Below, piece after piece: positions 45,052 through 49,763 of a stretch of 49,763 nt of DNA (positions are counted from its first letter, which is position 1; each line of letters opens with the position of its first letter). The stretch spans positions 1-49,763 of the forward strand of contig JAQXNU010000167.1 of assembly GCA_029098165.1 (NCBI GenBank). The letters run 5' to 3'. The position numbers and the translations under genes were made by a program. The DNA comes from Clostridiales bacterium (GTDB lineage Bacteria > Bacillota > Clostridia > Lachnospirales > Lachnospiraceae). The notes below the pieces were generated by a model. The model was not told where the DNA came from. It saw nothing but the letters and a program-made list of their open reading frames with translations, and made no database searches.

Positions 45052-46192
45052 ATCTTTTTGGTGGCTTTGGTCCCATAAAGGAATAGAAATATGTCTTTAA
45101 CATACCATTATAAATCTTTCGGTTTCTATCTGCTTTACGTCCAATATACTTTTCAGCATCTTCATAACTTGTGATCATATAACAGGACCAGGAATCAAGG
45201 TTGGAATAAGCTTTTCCTATTTCACGATACAATGCCGGCATTGCCTGTTTTTCCTCCAAACGTTCACCATATGGTGGATTGGTAATAATAAATCCGTATT
45301 TCTTAGGACTGCTTAACTCGCTGACTGCTCGTTTTTGGAAATGAATATATTTCTCAACACCAGCCAATTCTGCATTTTGGCGTGCTGCTTTCACAATTTC
45401 TCCATCAATATCATATCCCTGGATGTTCATCTCAATATCATGTAAAATCATATCATTTGCTTCATCATTGGCAGCATACCAAAGCTTTTTCGGTATAATG
45501 TCTGTCCAGCTCTCCGCTAGAAATGATCGGTTAAGTCCTGGCGCAATCTTTGCTCCAATCATTGCAGCTTCGATTGGGAAGGTACCGCTACCACAGAATG
45601 GATCTACTAAAATTCTATCTTTATTCCAAGGGGTAAGCATAATAAGAGCTGCTGCCAATGTTTCTGTAATTGGTGCGCGAGAGATCAATTTTCTATAGCC
45701 ACGTTTGTGAAGTGATTCACCCGTAGTATCAATTCCAATTGTAATTTCATCTTTCATAAATGTAACTCTTATAGGATATTCATTGCCTGATTCCTCAAAC
45801 CAATTCACTTTATAAACTTGCTTTAGTCGTTCCACAATTGCCTTCTTCATAATAGACTGGATATCAGATGGGCTAAATAATTTACTCTTAATTGAGGTCG
45901 CTTTTGCTACCCAGAACTTACCGTCCTTTGGTATGAAATTTTCCCATGGCAGATCTTTTGTTTTCTGGAACAGTTCTTCAAATGTCTCTGCTTTAAACTT
46001 GGCTACTTTTAACAAAACACGCTCTGTTGTACGTAAGAACATATTTGCTCTACAGATAGCAGACTCGTCACCAGCAAAGATCACTCTTCCATCCTCTACA
46101 CTAACAATCTCATATCCGAGATCCATAATCTCTTTTTTTAGTACTGATTCCAGCCCAAAGTGGCATGGCGTAATAAACTCATATCGACTCAT
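45050..46192 (-). CDS. THUMP-domain class I SAM-dependent RNA methyltransferase (RlmL/RlmK-N-terminal-like)
   Basis: 380 residues from the ATG at 46192 (MSRYEFITPCHFGLESVLKKEI), 7 nt after CGGAGA. N-terminal ferredoxin-like and THUMP domains (about 1-155) bind RNA. The methyltransferase domain shows DPFCGSGTFPIEAAMIG (about 195-211) and the catalytic NPPYGERL (about 310) that marks N2-guanine or N6-adenine transfer. By family it is a 23S rRNA guanine-N2 methyltransferase like B. subtilis YpsC. The stop codon overlaps the T-run of repeat copy E, its probable terminator. Confidence 0.92.
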   Translation of the reverse strand: MSRYEFITPCHFGLESVLKKEIMDLGYEIVSVEDGRVIFAGDESAICRANMFLRTTERVLLKVAKFKAETFEELFQKTKDLPWENFIPKDGKFWVAKATSIKSKLFSPSDIQSIMKKAIVERLKQVYKVNWFEESGNEYPIRVTFMKDEITIGIDTTGESLHKRGYRKLISRAPITETLAAALIMLTPWNKDRILVDPFCGSGTFPIEAAMIGAKIAPGLNRSFLAESWTDIIPKKLWYAANDEANDMILHDIEMNIQGYDIDGEIVKAARQNAELAGVEKYIHFQKRAVSELSSPKKYGFIITNPPYGERLEEKQAMPALYREIGKAYSNLDSWSCYMITSYEDAEKYIGRKADRNRKIYNGMLKTYFYSFMGPKPPKR

Positions 46193-46258
46193 TTGTTTTC
46201 TCCGTTTCATTTTCTTATTCTATTGTAATTCGCTTTTGTATTCTATGTCAACTAAGTC

Positions 46259-46564
46259 TTAAGATCTCTCTAATATTCCAGTGTATGCGCGAATTCCTCC
46301 ACATAAGCTAAAAACGGCTGCATTCACCCCATGTAAGTCCCTTGCCGCCAACAAACTGACAGAACCTTTATGACAATATAGTAAAACATAACGATAACCC
46401 TGTACATATATTGCAATATTCTCACCTTGTTCATATGGTATATTCAGAGCTCCTGGTATATGTCCACTGCAGTATTCATCTTCATTACGTAAATCCACAA
46501 TAATAGTATCTTCTCTACCTATGAACCGATTCACATCTTTCATTTTCATCATTTCGAAATACAT
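46259..46564 (-). CDS. Rhodanese-like domain protein
   Basis: About 101 residues, a single rhodanese domain. VDLRNEDEYCSGHIPGALNIPY is the typical mid-domain block, and the active cysteine loop is YCHKGSVS. The start is uncertain: GTG 46573, ATG 46564 or an ATG further in; none has a strong ribosome binding site. Such proteins carry persulfide sulfur in the cytoplasm; the partner is not identifiable here. It lies 66 nt upstream of the RNA methyltransferase gene. Confidence 0.85.
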   Translation of the reverse strand: MYFEMMKMKDVNRFIGREDTIIVDLRNEDEYCSGHIPGALNIPYEQGENIAIYVQGYRYVLLYCHKGSVSLLAARDLHGVNAAVFSLCGGIRAYTGILERS

Positions 46565-46663
46565 ATCGCACACCAGCTTTCTTGATTTGACTTGAGTTTA
46601 AAACAAAGTATATCCTACATTATTGTATTCAAATCGACAATTTGTGTGCATTTATCTAAAGAA

Positions 46664-46692
46664 AACCGCCTAGTTTATTCAGCTAGGCGGTT
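46664..46692 (-). terminator. Terminator of the Asn-rich protein gene
   Basis: 10-bp perfect stem AACCGCCTAG-9-CTAGGCGGTT followed by TTCTTT on the minus strand, about 34 nt past the stop. Confidence 0.85.
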
Positions 46693-46725
46693 AATATTTG
46701 ACAAATAAATATTTGTCTGATCTAA

Positions 46726-47010
46726 CTATTTGTAGTTCTGGTTGTTATTGCTGTTTTTGTAATTGGAACTATCGTTTGTGCTGTTCTGGTAATTGGAATT
46801 GTTATTGCTGTTATTAGAGCTGTTATTAGAGCTGTTCTGGTAGTTGGAATTATTTTTGCTATTGTTCTGGTAATTTGAGCTGTTCTGGTAGTTAGAATTG
46901 TTATTGCAGTTATTGGAGTTGTTTTGATAGTTGGAGTTATTCTTATAACTGCTAGTGTTCTTTGATGCATTCTTTGAGTTATATTCGCTACTGTTAAAAT
47001 CTGATGACAT
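46726..47010 (-). CDS. Small Asn/Ser/Tyr-rich repeat protein
   Basis: 94 residues, more than 40 percent Asn, with repeated units NSNYQN and SSNYQNN (18-24-bp DNA repeats). A strong AGGAGG lies 8 nt before the ATG and a terminator follows (46664-46692), so it is probably a real gene despite its composition. There is no signal peptide, one cysteine, and Lys near both ends. In a spore former such Asn/Tyr-rich peptides are often coat or crust components; that is inference only. Another reading frame is also open but lacks a site. Confidence 0.65.
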   Translation of the reverse strand: MSSDFNSSEYNSKNASKNTSSYKNNSNYQNNSNNCNNNSNYQNSSNYQNNSKNNSNYQNSSNNSSNNSNNNSNYQNSTNDSSNYKNSNNNQNYK

Positions 47011-47342
47011 AATACTGCCTCCTAAATCAATTTATATTATTACTACAATCGTTATTATGGTCCAAATGTTAATTAATATTCATAAAATATACCGTTTTTT
47101 ACTTAACTGTTTTTTTAGTAAAGTTATAAATTATTTATTGCTTTTTCACATAATATGTAGTATCATTTATTTGTATCATAGATTATATTAATAACTGTGA
47201 TACGCTATATAACCCCTTATTAATTATTTATACTCCCCTCAACGAAACAGCTGGTAGCTCCCCTACCAGCTGTTTCTCTTTTCTCAAATCTCTTTTTTCC
47301 TGAACTTTTATGCTCAATATATATTTCTTACACTTTGAGCAT
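47011..47342. other. Intergenic region with orphan plus-strand terminator
   Basis: Very AT-rich, no coding signal. A perfect 14-bp hairpin (47244-47257 with 47263-47276; GAAACAGCTGGTAG arm, CTCCC loop) is followed on the plus strand only by TCTTTTCTC. No plus-strand gene precedes it for more than 2 kb. A weak plus promoter TTGCTT-17-TATCAT (about 47127-47155) could drive a short RNA. Confidence 0.5.
47244..47285 (+). terminator. Orphan intrinsic terminator
   Basis: Perfect 14-bp stem with T-rich tail on the plus strand. The minus-strand continuation (GTTGAGGGG) has no T-run, so it does not serve the minus genes. Confidence 0.65.
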
Positions 47343-47413
47343 AAAAAAAGGGCTGTGAAAAAACAGCAAAAAGAGAACGCTCACCTCTTTTGCTGTTTTT
47401 TCACAGCCCCTTT
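47343..47413. repeat. Outer hairpin of the repeat family without inner module, copy G
   Basis: AGGGCTGTGAAAAAACAGCA (continuing AAAAAGAG) pairs with its complement CTCTTTTGCTGTTTTTTCAC (continuing AGCCCC): about 29 bp with one bulge and a 9-10-nt loop. A-rich before and T-rich after. It starts right after the HAAS-domain gene on the minus strand and is the cleanest solo form of the outer module. Confidence 0.88.
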
Positions 47414-47419
47414 GATTTC

Positions 47420-47929
47420 TTAACGTCGTCGTATTTGATTTTTGATCCATGTGATACCAATTGCAATTAATAAGATTGGCAAAATAAAACGCACAAATAT
47501 TTTGAGTACAACAACTCCTAACCAGAAAATTGTTCCTAGGATTAATAGCAATATTAAGACCGTACCAATTCCAATTGCCCATCCGATTGCTTTTAACTTA
47601 CGTTCCGATACGTGCATTCCTTTTGATTCCTGATACTCATAACTGGTATCTGCCTGATGTACCTCTGGATCCTGATATTGTCTGGAGTTGAAATCTGACT
47701 CATTTTTACCATAATGTTTTGATGGGTGACTTAATTGATACGTATCAATAATTGTTCTTGCAATTAATCTTGGATCACCTAACGCTTCCATAATCTCACG
47801 TTCCGATTTGCTACTCTTTTGAGATTTTATATAATCTCTATAATATTGCACATTGGATCGAATCTCATTCCCTGGCAATTCTCCTGATAGACTTGATTCT
47901 AGTATATTTAAAAATTCCTGTTCTGTCAT
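47420..47929 (-). CDS. HAAS/DUF1700-type membrane protein
   Basis: 169 residues from the ATG at 47929 (MTEQEFLNILESSLSGELPGNEI), with ATAGGAG upstream. The N-terminal domain matches the HAAS/DUF1700 pattern (LSGELPGNEIRSNVQYYRDYI, EREIMEALGDPRLIARTIIDTYQ). A hydrophilic linker follows, then two membrane segments at about 115-140 and 142-160. Such proteins usually sit downstream of a PadR regulator and may interact with it. No padR is adjacent here, but a palindrome lies inside the promoter (48019-48042). Confidence 0.8.
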   Translation of the reverse strand: MTEQEFLNILESSLSGELPGNEIRSNVQYYRDYIKSQKSSKSEREIMEALGDPRLIARTIIDTYQLSHPSKHYGKNESDFNSRQYQDPEVHQADTSYEYQESKGMHVSERKLKAIGWAIGIGTVLILLLILGTIFWLGVVVLKIFVRFILPILLIAIGITWIKNQIRRR

Positions 47930-48009
47930 ATAAACTCCTATCTGTAGAAACATTTCTCCAAATGATTCATACTCATTATTAGAATTTCACCGCAACTTAA
48001 TTTTTAACC

Positions 48010-48042
48010 ATTGTAGCACACACTTACCATATGGTAAATGTG
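48010..48042 (-). promoter_or_regulatory. Promoter of the HAAS gene with embedded 24-bp palindrome
   Basis: Minus strand TTTACC (48033-48038), 17 nt, TACAAT (48010-48015). The palindrome CACACTTACCAT / ATGGTAAATGTG (48019-48042, one mismatched pair) fills the -35 and spacer, a likely repressor site. Confidence 0.55.
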
Positions 48043-48096
48043 GGTTTCATTAAAATATACTTAATTTTTTCAAAATTCCTGCTTATTATCTTTCAC

Positions 48097-48125
48097 TTGC
48101 CAATTTCCAACATATCATGTAAAAT
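48097..48125 (+). promoter_or_regulatory. Promoter of the ABC-F gene
   Basis: TTGCCA (48097-48102), 17 nt, TAAAAT (48120-48125). The leader is about 75 nt. Confidence 0.6.
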
Positions 48126-48209
48126 GTTTAAATTGATGTAATTTTCTTTTAACTGGCTGCGAATTGATGTTTCATTAATTGGAAAGCCTATAAAGCAAGG
48201 AGTTTATAT

Positions 48210-49763
48210 ATGAGTATATTAAATGTAACTAACCTTAACCATGGTTTTGGTGAACGAATGATTTTTCATGATGTTTCTTTCCGTCTCCTAAAGGGTGAAC
48301 ATATCGGCCTAGTGGGTGCAAACGGTGAAGGTAAATCTACATTCATGAATATTATCACGAATAAATTAATGCCAGATGAAGGAAACATTGAATGGTCCAA
48401 GAACGTTCGCGTTGGCTATTTGGATCAGCACTCTGTGCTTGAAAAAGGCATGACAATTCGCGATATTTTAAAATCCGCTTTTAACTTTCTGTTTGAAATG
48501 GAAGCTAAAATGAATGAAATCTGCAATCAGCTCGCAGATGCATCTGATGAACAAATGGCAGAATTAATGGAGGAGTTCGGAACAATTCAGGACTTACTAG
48601 ATGCCCATGATTTCTATATCATCGATACAAAAGTTGAAGAAGTTGGACGTGCACTTGGACTTACTGATATTGGGTTAGATAAAGACGTTACTGACCTAAG
48701 TGGTGGTCAGAGAACGAAGGTCCTTTTAGGTAAGTTATTACTTGAAAAGCCAGACATTCTCTTACTCGACGAGCCTACCAACTACTTGGATGTAGAGCAT
48801 ATTGAATGGTTAAAACGATATTTACAGGAATATGAGAATGCATTTATCCTAATCTCTCATGATATTCCATTCTTAAATAGCGTTATTAACTTAGTATATC
48901 ATATGGAAAACGGTGAATTAAATCGCTATGTAGGTGATTATAACAAATTCCAAGAAGTATATGCAGTAAAGAAAGCACAGTTAGAGTCTGCTTATAAACG
49001 TCAGCAGCAAGAAATCAGTGAACTTCAAGATTTTGTTGCCCGTAACAAAGCCAGAGTTTCAACTCGTAATATGGCTATGTCTCGCCAGAAGAAATTAGAT
49101 AAAATGGAAGTTATTGAATTAGCAAAAGAGAAGCCAAAGCCAGAATTTGTATTTAAGGAAGCACGTGCTGCAAGCCGTTACATCTTTGAAACTAAAAATT
49201 TAGTCATTGGTTATGATGAACCATTATCTCGTCCAATCAATCTTACCATGGAACGTGGCGATAAGATGGTTTTATGTGGTGCCAACGGTATTGGTAAAAC
49301 AACTCTTCTAAAAAGTATCCTTGGGATCATTCCACCATTACAAGGACATGTAGTACTAGGAGATTATCTATATAAGGGCTATTTTGAACAAGAAATGACC
49401 GGTGCAAAAAATAATACCTGTATTGAAGAATTATGGCAGGAATATCCATCCTGGACGCAATACGAATGCCGTTCTGCACTTGCTAAATGTGGTCTTACAA
49501 CGAATCACATTGAAAGTCAGGTGCGTGTACTAAGCGGTGGCGAACAGGCCAAAGTTCGTCTATGTAAATTATTGAATCGTGAAACTAATATTCTTTTACT
49601 AGATGAGCCTACCAACCATCTCGATCAAGATGCAAAAGACGAGTTAAGACGTGCATTAATGGCCTATAAAGGCAGTGTTCTATTAATTTGTCATGAGCCA
49701 GATTTTTATGAAGGATGGGCTACTAAGGTTATTGACTGTACGGAATGGTCAACAAAACTATAA
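48210..49763 (+). CDS. ABC-F family ATPase (YbiT-like translation factor)
   Basis: 517 residues, complete: the stop is the last codon of the window. Two ABC domains without membrane segments. First domain: Walker A GANGEGKST (about 36-44), signature LSGGQRTKV, Walker B ILLLDEPTNYLD. A charged linker of about 80 residues (YAVKKAQLESAYKRQQQEISELQDFVARNKARVST) corresponds to the P-site tRNA interaction motif. Second domain: GANGIGKTT, LSGGEQAKVRL, ILLLDEPTNHLD. Family members act on the ribosomal E site, relieving stalls or giving antibiotic resistance. Length and motifs suggest a housekeeping YbiT type. ATG follows AAGGAG. Confidence 0.93.
   Translation: MSILNVTNLNHGFGERMIFHDVSFRLLKGEHIGLVGANGEGKSTFMNIITNKLMPDEGNIEWSKNVRVGYLDQHSVLEKGMTIRDILKSAFNFLFEMEAKMNEICNQLADASDEQMAELMEEFGTIQDLLDAHDFYIIDTKVEEVGRALGLTDIGLDKDVTDLSGGQRTKVLLGKLLLEKPDILLLDEPTNYLDVEHIEWLKRYLQEYENAFILISHDIPFLNSVINLVYHMENGELNRYVGDYNKFQEVYAVKKAQLESAYKRQQQEISELQDFVARNKARVSTRNMAMSRQKKLDKMEVIELAKEKPKPEFVFKEARAASRYIFETKNLVIGYDEPLSRPINLTMERGDKMVLCGANGIGKTTLLKSILGIIPPLQGHVVLGDYLYKGYFEQEMTGAKNNTCIEELWQEYPSWTQYECRSALAKCGLTTNHIESQVRVLSGGEQAKVRLCKLLNRETNILLLDEPTNHLDQDAKDELRRALMAYKGSVLLICHEPDFYEGWATKVIDCTEWSTKL

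Noticed and set aside
46722..46970. Ile/Thr-rich open frame overlapping the Asn-rich gene
   Set aside because: No ribosome binding site; it is a frame-shifted reading of the same codon repeats.
1..47413. The palindromic repeats as insertion sequences or a CRISPR array
   Set aside because: No transposase, no obvious target duplications, and no regular repeat-spacer units; copies are kilobases apart.
48210..49763. ABC-F gene truncated by the window edge
   Set aside because: The reading frame ends with TAA at 49761-49763, so the gene is complete.

Overview
The window looks like the chromosome of a low-GC, endospore-forming Firmicute, most probably a Lachnospiraceae / Clostridium cluster XIVa anaerobe. 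The evidence is AT-rich DNA with strong AGGAGG ribosome binding sites, an alpha/beta-type small acid-soluble spore protein, and families typical of that group (DUF6145, DUF3793, DUF4364). Gene orders are also Firmicute-like: rho-rpmE-DUF1385-prmC-prfA, tig-clpP-clpX-lon-ysxC and ktrB-ktrA. The species cannot be named from the sequence alone. There is no phage, transposase, CRISPR array or rRNA. Nearly everything is core housekeeping, mostly on the minus strand.

Layout: 0-5.5 kb holds a membrane-anchored protein of unknown role, asd, dusB, coaX, a DUF6145 protein and a LiaF-like membrane protein. From 5.5 to 13.1 kb lie argF with tandem candidate ArgR boxes, a DUF3793 protein, an RND exporter co-transcribed with its TetR-type regulator, and pgi. 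From 13.4 to 19 kb are a coiled-coil membrane protein, a lipoprotein, an RNA 2'-O-methyltransferase and the KtrAB potassium system. From 19 to 24.6 kb is the translation/termination cluster prfA, prmC, DUF1385, rpmE, rho. From 24.8 to 28.1 kb, on the plus strand, are malic enzyme, a TIGR01212 radical SAM protein, a DUF4364 protein and a HIT protein. From 28.3 to 36.2 kb is the proteostasis block (ysxC, lon, clpX, clpP, tig) followed by glmM. From 36.4 to 40.3 kb are a spore protein, an alanine/sodium symporter, a surface-type protein and a DJ-1 protein. An eight-tRNA operon occupies 40.3-41.15 kb. From 41.3 kb to the end are a phosphodiesterase, an XTP pyrophosphatase, a cell-wall amidase, an alpha/beta hydrolase, an RNA methyltransferase, a rhodanese, an Asn-rich small protein, a HAAS-domain membrane protein and an ABC-F ATPase whose stop codon is the last codon of the window.

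The most unusual content is non-coding. A dispersed family of nested palindromes occurs at least seven times at gene 3' ends, plus a minimal form. Each has a terminator-like outer hairpin (GGGCTGTGAAAAAACAGC paired with its complement). In five copies an inner hairpin (GGAATCATATTARAATTTGGCT arms) is set in its loop, with a conserved 22-23-nt apical sequence. Arms covary between copies, the inner module occurs in both orientations, and two outer hairpins have no inner module, which suggests a mobile or gene-converting hairpin that lives inside terminators. Other non-coding structures are a 196-bp imperfect palindrome upstream of the HIT gene, an orphan plus-strand terminator near 47.25 kb (possible sRNA), an rpmE leader with mutually exclusive hairpins, and a T-tailed hairpin enclosing the Shine-Dalgarno of a lipoprotein gene. 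Many sigma-A promoters with near-consensus -35/-10 boxes can be read directly and were used to decide several starts, including a TTG start for the amidase.
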